Both the position numbers and the translations under genes were made by a program. Source: Acidobacteriota bacterium (GTDB lineage: Bacteria > Acidobacteriota > Terriglobia > Bryobacterales > JACQDG01). Taken from it: 23,610 nucleotides of DNA. Shown piece after piece: positions 1-6,745 of the stretch (its first letter is position 1; the number at the start of each line of letters is the position of its first letter). Location of the stretch: assembly GCA_016201185.1 (NCBI GenBank), contig JACQDG010000001.1, positions 1 to 23,610 of the forward strand, in the 5' to 3' direction. The notes beneath the pieces were generated by a model. That model was given only the letters and a program-made list of their open reading frames with translations. It was not told the DNA's origin and did no database searches.

Positions 1-17
1 ACTCGTGCCGCGGCTTA

Positions 18-119
18 GTCCAACTGATCTTTAGCCCACCGGTTGCGGCTCGAGGCGCTGTGCCGTTCCTCCGGCTCCGAGCGCCACAACCGGCGCGCTA
101 AAAATCCTCTTCGTTAGGC
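18..119 (+). other. integron attC recombination site (upstream, 102 bp)
   Basis: The site opens with GTCCAAC (18-24, fits the RYYYAAC R'' box) and closes with GTTAGGC (113-119, fits the GTTRRRY R' box). Between them lies a long imperfect inverted repeat: about 26-50 pairs with 84-109, sharing TTTAGC and CCGGTTG cores with their complements. This is the expected layout of a folded single-stranded attC. R'' and R' are not fully complementary here. That is expected when the last six bases (TTAGGC) belong to the next cassette, and the next cassette's own attC does begin with the complementary GCCTAAC. The cassette boundary should fall between G113 and T114. The gene belonging to this attC lies left of the window. 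Confidence 0.75.
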
Positions 120-136
120 GAAACAGGGGGTGGAAT

Positions 137-673
137 GTGGATTCGCTTCAAGTCGCGTCATTTGCTGCGGCCGTTGCGACGACGATAGCCGCAGGTGCCG
201 TCGTCGTCACGGCGACCATTTACTATGGTCAGTTGAAGGCGATGAAAGAAGCTAGGCAGCTCCAGTCCATTCTCGCGATCATCAACTATCTCGATGATAT
301 CGACCTCCGACGCGCTCGCTATTTCATGTTTGAACATGGTGAGAGATTGCGGACTCTGCTCGACACTCCTTTTTCGTGGGACACCCGCAAGGTGATCGAT
401 CAGAAAGTACGTGAACTCAGCTCTGGTCAGCTCGGGCTGATCAACATCGATCTCTGTCTGAACTCGCTAAATAACATCTGCTTTCTCGTCCGTCAGGGTT
501 ACGCGCCTCCCGCAGTAGTGGATACTCTTATGAAGAACAGCCTACTGCGTGCCTGGTATGCGTTCGGTCCATACATACGCCATCGACGCAGCAGGTCGGA
601 TGCGATAGGTTTGCCCTCGTGGTACGCACAACATATCGAGTGGGTTGCTGAGAACATGTGTAAAGCACATTGA
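137..673 (+). CDS. integron cassette-encoded membrane-anchored protein, DUF4760-like
   Basis: This 178-residue protein is the only full gene between the two attC sites, in the usual cassette orientation with attC at its 3' end. It starts with GTG at 137. A purine-rich GGGGG tract at 126-130 gives a good ribosome-binding spacing, and an overlapping ATG at 135 gives only a short frame. Residues about 7-29 form one hydrophobic segment, so the protein is probably an N-terminally anchored inner-membrane protein. The rest is soluble, mostly helical and rich in Arg and Trp. The segment around residues 45-85 (INYLDDIDLRRARYFMFEHG and a following FSW) resembles uncharacterised DUF4760-type proteins, which I know only as hypothetical proteins. 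The family call is tentative and no function can be assigned. The cassette has no obvious promoter and is probably read from an upstream integron promoter. Confidence 0.7.
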   Translation: MDSLQVASFAAAVATTIAAGAVVVTATIYYGQLKAMKEARQLQSILAIINYLDDIDLRRARYFMFEHGERLRTLLDTPFSWDTRKVIDQKVRELSSGQLGLINIDLCLNSLNNICFLVRQGYAPPAVVDTLMKNSLLRAWYAFGPYIRHRRSRSDAIGLPSWYAQHIEWVAENMCKAH

Positions 674-722
674 GCGTCGTCATAGGGAACGCGTCCTATG
701 GTTGTCAAATGTGCTGTGAGCA

Positions 723-786
723 GCCTAACGAAGCGCTGCAGGCGACGGCCAAAAGGGGCCGCGCCTGAGCGCCTGCGTTGTTAGGC
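723..786 (+). other. integron attC recombination site (downstream, 64 bp)
   Basis: GCCTAAC (723-729, R'') and GTTAGGC (780-786, R') are perfect complements. The interior folds as an imperfect hairpin, with GCGCTGCAGGCG...CGGCC facing GGCCGCGCCTGAGCGC. Offset bases supply the extrahelical positions typical of attC. The size is close to classical 59-base elements. The first six bases of the cassette at 114-119 (TTAGGC) restore perfect pairing with this R'', which is what the circular form of one cassette (about 114-780) predicts. This internal consistency is the strongest reason to call a real integron cassette. Confidence 0.85.
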
Positions 787-805
787 GGAGGGGAGGCCCA
801 ATGAG

Positions 806-922
806 ATGGAACAGTTCGTAAGGTTTGTCGCCCCCGGCCTAGCGGCTATTCTCGTTCTCTTTTCTGGAATTGACTTCATGCCTGCGCCGCCTCGTTACGC
901 GCGGGCTGAGCCACAAACGTAA
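806..922 (+). CDS. 38-residue hydrophobic microprotein in a second, terminal cassette
   Basis: Immediately after the second attC, a strong GGGGAGG ribosome-binding tract (790-796) lies nine bases before ATG 806. The frame encodes 38 residues. Residues about 7-20 (RFVAPGLAAILVLFSG) form one short hydrophobic stretch, followed by a polar, proline-rich tail ending at TAA 920-922. Its place at the start of a cassette, with a good ribosome-binding site, argues that it is translated. An overlapping ATG at 801 opens only six codons. No family is recognised. No attC follows within the next 300 bases, so the cassette is either the decayed end of the array or has lost its own recombination site. Confidence 0.4.
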   Translation: MEQFVRFVAPGLAAILVLFSGIDFMPAPPRYARAEPQT

Positions 923-1243
923 AGTAATGACAACTCCGAACTCAAGGGCGACAAGAGCCGCCTCAGCCCTGAAGAGGACGCTTACGGAGCGGCGTAGTGG
1001 TTTTCAAATGGGATCCAAGGAAAGCCGCTGGGAACCTCAAGAGACATGGGATCGATTTCCACCACGTTTCCCGACACAGACCATTCCAGCTTCGAGCCGC
1101 GGTTCTTAACCCTTGGTGTGTCCAGCCGCGGACGCCTCTTGGTGGTGGGGCTTGCGGAGGAAGGTGATACACAACCGACAAGCCGCGCTCGAGGCCGAAA
1201 GGCGGGCCCTGCCGGTAAGCGGGCCGATCGCGGTGCAGTGAAG
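923..1243. other. intergenic stretch with no confident gene
   Basis: No attC-like RYYYAAC/GTTRRRY pair, tRNA or clear terminator is seen. On the minus strand a frame without an ATG stays open from about 1251 down to a TAA at 982-984. Its last 40 codons have protein-like composition (for example VEIDPMSLEVPSGFPW, near 1010-1060). This could be the 3' tail of a truncated gene, but there is no start codon and no recognised family, so I do not call it. Confidence 0.4.
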
Positions 1244-2422
1244 TCAGCTCACCTTGGTGGCCTCGGCGTTGAGCCGGGCCTCGCGTTTCTTGTGGTACGC
1301 CACGTTGGCCAGGTGCGGGCCGCAGACGGCCGTGTGGCCCACTTCCACCGGCGCGTTCGGCTCCTTGCGCGTCTTGACGCATTCCAGGAAATTGTTGACG
1401 TGGGCCTGGGTGGAGAGCGAGCCCTTGAACTCGTAAATCGGCTCGGGGTTCTTGTCCCACGGCTCCTGATAGATCTTGAACCCGTCGTTATCGAGCATCA
1501 TGGTGCCCTTGTTTCCCTGAAGGTAGATGGTCCAGCCGTTCTGGTAGGCGTTGTTGTAGTTCAGCGTCCAGGTGGCCATCATTTTGCCGTAGTCGAAGGT
1601 GGCGTTAAAGCAATCGGGGGTTTCGGCGCCGATCATGCCATAGACAAAACCCTGGCAGACGGCAGCCCGGGGCGTGCCGGCATTGGTGAACCACTGGACG
1701 ACGTCCATCAGGTGGGTGCCCTGGTCGGTCATGTTGCCGCCGGAATAATCCCAGAAATAGCGCCAGCTCCGGAAGCGCATGGGCTCCAGCTCGTGCTTCG
1801 GCGCCGGTCCCAGGAATTTTTCCCAGTCGACCTTTCCCGGCAGAGGTGTATTGTTGAGCGGCTTTGAAATGTTCCAGAACCACTGCACGCGGGCCAGGTA
1901 GATATTGCCGAGCAGCCCTTCGTCCACCATCCTCTTGCAGGCGAGAACGGAGGGCGAACTGCGCCGCTGCATGCCGATCTGCACAATTTGCTTGGTGGCC
2001 CGCACGGCCTTGATCATCTGCACGCCTTGCTCGATGGAGTGGGACATGGGCTTTTCCAAGTACACGTCCTTGCCCGCCTTCAGCGCCTCGAACAGCATCG
2101 GGGCGTGCTGGTGGTCGGGGCTGGCGATGAGCACCGCGTCGAGGTCCTTGCGCTGGAGAAGCTCGGAGTAATCGGTGTAAACGGCGGCTCCTTCGCTGGC
2201 CGCTGTCAGGCCGAGCTCCAGGTTAGGCTCGTAGATGTCGCAGACGGCGGCACAGACGGCCCCGGCCTCTTTGAAATTTGCGGTGACGCCACGACCTCGT
2301 CCTCCGGCCCCGATTAACCCGAAGACGACCTGGTCGTTGGCGCCACGCGCCGCTTGCGGCAGGATCATCGGGGTCAAGGCGGCCCCGGCGCCCTTCAAGA
2401 AATCTCTGCGGTTCTGGCTCAT
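1244..2422 (-). CDS. Tat-exported Gfo/Idh/MocA family oxidoreductase
   Basis: This is a predicted NAD(P)-dependent oxidoreductase of 392 residues. It begins with a twin-arginine signal (NRRDFLKG at residues 3-10, then a hydrophobic Ala-rich stretch), so it is exported folded, with cofactor. A Rossmann motif follows (VFGLIGAGGRGRG, about residues 33-45), then the EKPMSHS segment typical of the family, and a C-terminal GNMTDQGTH/WTLNY domain typical of Gfo/Idh/MocA proteins that act on sugars or inositol-type substrates. I chose ATG 2422 because GGAGG lies eight bases upstream; an in-frame GTG at 2437 would overlap that site. It is the last gene of a minus-strand run, 28 bases after the RraA-like gene. 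Exported members are common in Acidobacteriota and Planctomycetes and usually have unknown sugar substrates. The specific substrate is unknown here. Confidence 0.88.
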   Translation of the reverse strand: MSQNRRDFLKGAGAALTPMILPQAARGANDQVVFGLIGAGGRGRGVTANFKEAGAVCAAVCDIYEPNLELGLTAASEGAAVYTDYSELLQRKDLDAVLIASPDHQHAPMLFEALKAGKDVYLEKPMSHSIEQGVQMIKAVRATKQIVQIGMQRRSSPSVLACKRMVDEGLLGNIYLARVQWFWNISKPLNNTPLPGKVDWEKFLGPAPKHELEPMRFRSWRYFWDYSGGNMTDQGTHLMDVVQWFTNAGTPRAAVCQGFVYGMIGAETPDCFNATFDYGKMMATWTLNYNNAYQNGWTIYLQGNKGTMMLDNDGFKIYQEPWDKNPEPIYEFKGSLSTQAHVNNFLECVKTRKEPNAPVEVGHTAVCGPHLANVAYHKKREARLNAEATKVS

Positions 2423-2450
2423 GCTTGTGTCCTCCACGGAAGGAACGGCG

Positions 2451-3054
2451 TTATTTTAAGCCCCGGCGGGCCTTTTCGCGCGCCAGCCATTCCTCATATT
2501 CTTTTTTTAACGCCGGGTCGCGCGGGCTGCCGTAAATTTCGCTCGATTTATACTTACCGGTCTTAAGCTTTTCCTTGGTCCATATGTCGTGCAACTGGGT
2601 GACGGCCGAGCCGTCGAGGACCTTCTGCAACAGGTGCGGCGGGATAAAGCTGACGCCCTCGTTGTCGCCGAAGACCACGTCACCGGGCATGACCGTCACC
2701 GAGCCGACGCGGATCGGCACGTTGATGCCCGTCAGCATGACGTTGCCGATGGCGCTGGGATGCACGCCGCGGATGTAGCCCAGCAGGCCGATGGGCAGGA
2801 TGCCTTCGAGGTCGCGGACGGAGCCGTCAATGACCATGCCGGTCCCGGTGGCCACGTAAATCGCCGTGGCCAGGTTGTCGCCGACGAAGGTGCCGTTCTC
2901 CATCTTGCCGAACAGGTCAACCACCACCACGTCGCCCGGCTCGAGCAGGTCGATGACCCGCTGGTTCTGGCTGGGGCCCATGCCGGCGGCCGGCTGTCAT
3001 CTGCGCCGCCAGCGGCAGCGCAGCTAGAAAGACGAGGATGGCTACTTTTCTCAT
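2451..3054 (-). pseudogene. RraA-like (HMG/CHA aldolase fold) protein, signal peptide and core in different frames
   Basis: The 176-codon frame from 2981 to 2451 encodes the RraA-like core. It carries GDNLATA (residues 34-40) and IDGSVRD (51-57), matching the family's metal- and substrate-binding Asp and Arg. Proteins of this fold include 4-hydroxy-4-methyl-2-oxoglutarate aldolases and the RNase E regulator RraA. Upstream, ATG 3054 starts a textbook signal peptide (MRKVAILVFLAALPLAAQ), but in a frame offset by one. That frame stops soon after about 45 codons. Exported homologues that I recall have roughly 80-100 residues between signal peptide and the PSQNQRVIDLLEPGD segment. Here that segment is essentially absent. 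I read this as an internal deletion with an out-of-frame join near 2985-3000. The core alone could still start at ATG 2981 as a cytosolic protein, but no good ribosome-binding site supports it. It is flanked by the kinase and oxidoreductase genes on the same strand. Confidence 0.65.
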
Positions 3055-3102
3055 GGGAAGGAATGTAGCGCAAGAGAGAGGCAAAAGGCAAAGCCTGTCG
3101 TG

Positions 3103-3585
3103 CTACCGTTTATACCCGATCTTGCGCAGCAGGTCCGTGCGCCAGGCCACGTCCGCCGCGCCCTCCACGCCCTTCGGCGAAAAGCCGTCGACCACGCCGA
3201 GAATTCCACGTCCCTGCCCGGTCTGGGCCACGATCACTTCAACGGGGTTGGCCGTGGCGCAGAAAATGCCGCACACCTCCGGCACATCCTGGATTCGCTT
3301 CAGGATGTTGACGGGGTAGCCTTCCTTCAGCACGATGACGAAAGTGTGGCCGGCGGCCAGGGCCGAGGCGTTCTCCACCGCCGCGCGCTTCATCTCCTCG
3401 TCGTTGCCCTCGACCCGCGTCAGGCAGGCGCCCGAGGCCTCATTGAAGGCGACGCCGAACTTCATTCCCGGCACGGTGGTGACGATGGCCTCGTAAAGGT
3501 CCTCGACGGTCTTGATGAAATGCGTCTGGCCGAGGATCAGGTTGGCGTTCTCGGGGATGCGCATCCTGACGGTCAACAGGTCCAT
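3103..3585 (-). CDS. adenosine-specific kinase family protein (Adenosine_kin / DUF355)
   Basis: This is a 160-residue protein of the small family typified by archaeal AF_1278-like proteins, which structural work linked to adenosine binding and phosphorylation. The full length matches the family. Recognisable blocks are NLILGQTHFIKTVEDLYEA (residues about 15-33), an internal FGVAFNEASG, the PEVCGIFCATANPVEVIVA stretch, and the near-invariant GRGILGVVDGFSPKGVE before the C-terminal LLRKIGYK. No signal peptide is seen, so it is cytosolic. Start ATG 3585 fits the family N-terminus; the ribosome-binding site (GAGG) is weak. It is the first gene of the minus-strand run and is divergent from the flavoprotein, with only 51 bases between starts. 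Its physiological role is not established. Confidence 0.9.
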   Translation of the reverse strand: MDLLTVRMRIPENANLILGQTHFIKTVEDLYEAIVTTVPGMKFGVAFNEASGACLTRVEGNDEEMKRAAVENASALAAGHTFVIVLKEGYPVNILKRIQDVPEVCGIFCATANPVEVIVAQTGQGRGILGVVDGFSPKGVEGAADVAWRTDLLRKIGYKR

Positions 3586-3636
3586 GGCAGCCTCGCCAAC
3601 ATGTTACCATCCTGATATCTGGGGAAATCACTCACC

Positions 3637-5355
3637 ATGGCGGCAGCCGCCGATCAAAGCCGGGGCCTAGCCCAGGCGCAGGAGAACCAAAGCTCCATTT
3701 TCTACATGGGGCCGCGTTATCCCGTGCTGGACCGCTGGGGGCAGACCAATATCCGCGGGCTGTACCTGGCGGGCGACGTGGCCGGTACTCCCGACATCAA
3801 AGCGGCGATCAACGGCGGGGCGGCCGTGGCCCGGCGGCTGGTGGCGGAAGAACCCGGGGAGCGCGAGCCGGACGTCGAGTACGACGTGATCGTGGTAGGC
3901 GCCGGGCCAGCCGGGGTGAGCGCAGCGATGGAGCTGCGCCGCGCCGGCCAGCGGGTGCTGGTCATCGAACGCACGCGGGCCTTCTCAGCGATTCGCGGGC
4001 TCGGGGTGGAGCGGGAACTATTCTTGGCTTCCACTGGCTCGCCCAAAGTTGACGGCCCCTTGTGGTTTGGCGACTGCCGCGCCGGAGAATTGCTGGCCCG
4101 GTGGACGCAGACCCTCGACGAATCGGGCTTCCCCATCAACGAGAACGAGGAACTACGCGAGATCAAAAAGATCGGCGCCGTATTCCGCGTGACCACCAGC
4201 CGGGGCGAGTACCGCGCGGCCCGCGTCATAGCCGCCATCGGCAGGCTGCATTTCCTCAAGAAAGTAGGGGTCGAGGAGGTTCCGGTCGCCGAGATGCCGC
4301 TTGAATTTTTCCGCCGCTGCGGCATCGTTTATGAAAGGGACTGGCACATCCAGCGATACGCACTGTTTGTGCTGAGCTGCCTCCTGGTGGGGGCCTTTTA
4401 TGTAATCAAGAAATTCAATCCGCACCTGATTACGATCGGCGGGCTGGGGCTCGATAAGCTGTACACCATTCTATACAGCGCCATCATTTTCGGCTTTGGC
4501 ATTCGCAGCATCGTGGTGTGGCGGCGCCGCCGATGGCGGGAAGCGGAGGGCAGCGGCGGCAGCCAGACGCTGCGCCTCCTTTCGCTCATCTTCTGCCAGG
4601 TGTTTTTTTTCTGGATCCTGCCCGATTACATTGTCAAAGACTGGCGGGCGGGCAACGTGCTCTATCCCTGGCCCCTGGGCCTGCGGCCCACGACCTTCGC
4701 GGCTTATCTGGAAAAGCCCTTTTATCTTTGGGCCGCCCTGATTGGGACGCTGGTCGCCCTGCCGATCGTGGTGCAGTTCCATGGCAAGAAGTTCTGCACC
4801 TGGGTGTGCGGCTGCGGGGGCCTGGCCGAAACCCTGGGTGATCCGTGGCGGCACTATTCGCCCAAGGGTACTATCAATACAAAGCGAGAGAAATGGATTT
4901 ACCTGGTGACGGGGTTCACCGCGGTCTCGACCGTATTGGTGGGATTCGGCTACGATCTCAGGCTGTTCGGCCTGCGCCTGAGCATCCTTTACGACTTGAC
5001 CGTGGACCTGGCGCTGATCGCCATCATCCCCGTGGCCATGTATTTCTTCCTGGGCGGCAAGACCTGGTGCCGCTACTGGTGCCCGGTAGTGGGTTGGATG
5101 AACCTGGTGGGGAAGAAGACCAGCCGGTTCCAGGTGTCGGCCGATAGGAAACGCTGCATCACCTGCGGGATGTGCGACCGCTATTGCGAGGTCGGCGTCC
5201 CTGTGATGCGCTTTGCCGTGAAGGGCGAGTCGTTCGGGATGGACAACAGCTCCTGCATCGGTTGCGGCATCTGCATCCAAGTCTGCCCGACCGACGTGTT
5301 GCAGTTCGGCCCGCCGCGCCGGGAGGGGCAGCCAGTTTTTCGGATTTTGCGCTAA
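3637..5355 (+). CDS. flavoprotein / NapH-like membrane 4Fe-4S fusion protein, apparently lacking its NAD(P) domain
   Basis: The 572-residue protein has three parts. Residues about 23-68 resemble the tail of a thioredoxin-reductase-like flavoprotein (GLYLAGDVAGTPDIKAAING). Residues about 82-203 form an FAD-binding domain with GAGPAG at 88-93 and a late AAIGR. Residues about 240-475 hold about six membrane segments with C387-x3-CGC and C478-x3-CP motifs like NapH/NosR/RdxA electron-transfer proteins. Two 4Fe-4S sites follow (Cys 507/510/513/517 and 540/543/546/550). The likely role is electron transfer between a cytoplasmic flavin and membrane or periplasmic redox chemistry; the partner is unknown. 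A flavoprotein of this type normally has a second Rossmann domain (GGGxSA type) after the AxGR segment. Here residue 203 runs straight into LHFLKKVGVE, which I recall as the region after that domain. An in-frame internal deletion at about nucleotide 4245 is therefore likely. A methyltransferase gene follows 60 bases later. Confidence 0.72.
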   Translation: MAAAADQSRGLAQAQENQSSIFYMGPRYPVLDRWGQTNIRGLYLAGDVAGTPDIKAAINGGAAVARRLVAEEPGEREPDVEYDVIVVGAGPAGVSAAMELRRAGQRVLVIERTRAFSAIRGLGVERELFLASTGSPKVDGPLWFGDCRAGELLARWTQTLDESGFPINENEELREIKKIGAVFRVTTSRGEYRAARVIAAIGRLHFLKKVGVEEVPVAEMPLEFFRRCGIVYERDWHIQRYALFVLSCLLVGAFYVIKKFNPHLITIGGLGLDKLYTILYSAIIFGFGIRSIVVWRRRRWREAEGSGGSQTLRLLSLIFCQVFFFWILPDYIVKDWRAGNVLYPWPLGLRPTTFAAYLEKPFYLWAALIGTLVALPIVVQFHGKKFCTWVCGCGGLAETLGDPWRHYSPKGTINTKREKWIYLVTGFTAVSTVLVGFGYDLRLFGLRLSILYDLTVDLALIAIIPVAMYFFLGGKTWCRYWCPVVGWMNLVGKKTSRFQVSADRKRCITCGMCDRYCEVGVPVMRFAVKGESFGMDNSSCIGCGICIQVCPTDVLQFGPPRREGQPVFRILR

Positions 5356-5415
5356 CCTGGGACGGCCTGGCAGCGTCTTTGTTGCAATACTGGTGGTTTC
5401 CGAGAGGAGGGAGTC

Positions 5416-5981
5416 ATGCGGAAGAAATGGATCGTCGCGGGCTGCCTGCTGGCCCTGGCCGTGCTGGCTCTGGCGCCGGCCCAGCAAACCAACGTCGAGA
5501 AACTGGCCCCCTATTTCCCTACGCCCGAGTCGGTGGTGAAGAAAATGCTCGAACTGGGCGAGCTGAAGGCCGGGGAGTGGCACTACGACCTGGGCAGCGG
5601 CGATGGCCGCGTAGTGATATGGCGGCGCAGAAGTTCGGCGCCCACTCAGTGGGCTACGAAATCAGCGACGAAGAGCCCAACTACCTCTACAGCAAGAGCA
5701 TGGCGCGAATCAAGGAGCTGGGACTTGCGAAACTCGCCACCATTGTCAAGGAAGACCTGATGAAGGCCGACTTTTCCAAGCCCGACATGATCACCGTCTA
5801 CCTGCTTCCTTCCTCCAACGACAAGATCCAGCCGTTGCTCGAAAAGGGCATGCGCAAAGGGACGCGTGTGGTCTCCCACGACTTCGAGTTTCGCGGCTGG
5901 AAAGCGGAAAAGACCATTACCGTGGAGGACAACGACGAAGGCTTCGGCCGCAGCCACACGCTTTATCTCTATCTGAGATAA
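5416..5981 (+). pseudogene. exported class I SAM-dependent methyltransferase with a one-base frameshift
   Basis: A strong GAGGAGGG ribosome-binding site precedes ATG 5416. The first frame gives a signal peptide (residues 1-23, ending APAQQ), the PTPESVVKKMLELG segment and the SAM-binding motif YDLGSGDGR (57-65). At about 5617-5619 the frame breaks. The continuation from MAAQKFGAHSVGYEIS lies one base out, at ATG 5619, and runs to TAA 5979-5981. It includes YLLPSSNDKIQPLLEKGMRKG and RVVSHDFEFRGWK, characteristic of the same methyltransferase family. Restoring one base between 5616 and 5619 would join them into one 188-residue protein of normal architecture. Either a sequencing or assembly indel or a recent mutation explains it. 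The substrate is unknown. Export of a SAM enzyme is unusual but is a known pattern for these Acidobacteria-type proteins. Confidence 0.8.
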
Positions 5982-5984
5982 CAG

Positions 5985-6020
5985 GGGCCCCGCCGGCGCC
6001 GGAGATCAGCGGCCCTTTTT
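5985..6020 (+). terminator. possible intrinsic terminator between convergent genes
   Basis: GGGCC (5985-5989) can pair with GGCCC (6011-6015), followed by five T residues (6016-6020). The interior contains its own GC-rich palindrome (CCGGCGCCGG). A separate perfect 7-bp stem-loop (5963-5969 with 5975-5981) overlaps the methyltransferase stop. The T run lies inside the 3' end of the convergent SPOR gene, where it encodes Lys-Lys, so it may be coincidental. Confidence 0.3.
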
Positions 6021-6473
6021 GATCAGGGCAGGATAGCCGTGTTTTTCGAGCTCGAGTCGGCCCCGGGACGCCTGGAGCTCCGTTGAAAACGGACCAACCA
6101 CCACCCGCCGAAGAGCGCCGCCGGCAAGAAGGCGGGCCGGGAAGCCCGCCTGTTTCAGTTCCTTCGTTAAGGCAACAGCTCGTTCCGGATCGCGAAAAGC
6201 GCCCACTTGGATGAAAAGCGACTCCACCTGCTCTGTCTTGTCCACGTCAGAGGGAGGCGAAGGAGGCGCTTCCTTTGCCAGCGTCCTGGTGGTCGCATGT
6301 CCAGGCTTAGAGAGAATGTCGGAAGGTATGAGATTCGCCCGGTATAACCAGAATCCCGCCAGGATTCCAGCGCTCGCGCCGAAGAGAAGCGCGGCTCCCA
6401 GCAGCCAATTGATTCCAGCCGCTGGCGGCGAGGTGGCGCTGGTCTCGCGGTCCTCATACAAAATGGGATCCAT
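6006..6473 (-). CDS. single-pass membrane protein with C-terminal SPOR domain
   Basis: This is a 155-residue protein. After a short cytoplasmic stretch it has one membrane helix (about residues 22-42, WLLGAALLFGASAGILAGFW), then a Pro/Ser/Lys-rich linker. The SPOR domain starts at LFIQVGAFRDPERA (about residue 87) and ends ALIKKGR. SPOR domains bind denuded septal peptidoglycan, so a cell-division or envelope role is the natural inference. The frame is open further upstream to 6650, but that longer start would run through the tRNA-His gene, and its product there is not protein-like. ATG 6473 gives a normal-looking N-terminus (MDPILYEDRE). No cell-division genes are adjacent, so the exact process is unknown. 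Confidence 0.82.
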   Translation of the reverse strand: MDPILYEDRETSATSPPAAGINWLLGAALLFGASAGILAGFWLYRANLIPSDILSKPGHATTRTLAKEAPPSPPSDVDKTEQVESLFIQVGAFRDPERAVALTKELKQAGFPARLLAGGALRRVVVGPFSTELQASRGRLELEKHGYPALIKKGR

Positions 6474-6605
6474 CCTGGCCAAGTTTTCCCTCTCAGACGA
6501 GCTTAGGGCGCTTCGCCCAGACGAGGAATAGATCTTTGGTATATTTGCAGGGAGTACTTTCGTTCTCCCCCGCGGGGAGTACGGATGGGAGAGCGCCGGC
6601 TGAAC

Positions 6606-6682
6606 TGGGGTGGGTGGAGGGATTCGAACCCTCGGCCACTGGAACCACAATCCAGCGCTCTGCCAGCTGAGCTACACCCACC
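6606..6682 (-). tRNA. tRNA-His, anticodon GTG
   Basis: On the minus strand the cloverleaf reads: acceptor GTGGGTG (complement of 6675-6681) paired with CACCCAC (complement of 6610-6616); D arm beginning GCTC; anticodon loop TTGTGGT with anticodon GTG; T arm GAGGG-TTCGAAT-CCCTC. The base before position 1 is a genomic G (complement of 6682) facing C73, the extra G-1 that identifies tRNA-His. The 3' CCA is encoded (complement of 6606-6608). Confidence 0.97.
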
Positions 6683-6745
6683 GTTTGGCAGTAAGTTCAT
6701 GGTATCACACGAGCCTTCTTACGCTCAAAACGCGTTCCGCCGGCT

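Noticed and set aside
1046..1867. 273-codon plus-strand frame overlapping the Gfo/Idh/MocA gene
   Set aside because: Antisense shadow; the minus-strand protein has a Tat signal and Rossmann motif.
2423..2437. GTG start five codons upstream for the Gfo/Idh/MocA protein
   Set aside because: The GGAGG ribosome-binding site lies within those codons, pointing to ATG 2422.
4471..5583. 370-codon open frame on the minus strand opposite the flavoprotein fusion
   Set aside because: It is the antisense shadow of a GC-rich gene, rich in Gln/His/Pro with no recognisable motif, while the plus strand has clear cysteine motifs.
6474..6650. Upstream extension of the SPOR protein to a 214-residue frame
   Set aside because: The longer frame runs into the tRNA-His gene, and its first 59 residues are low-complexity and unlike SPOR proteins; ATG 6473 gives a normal N-terminus.
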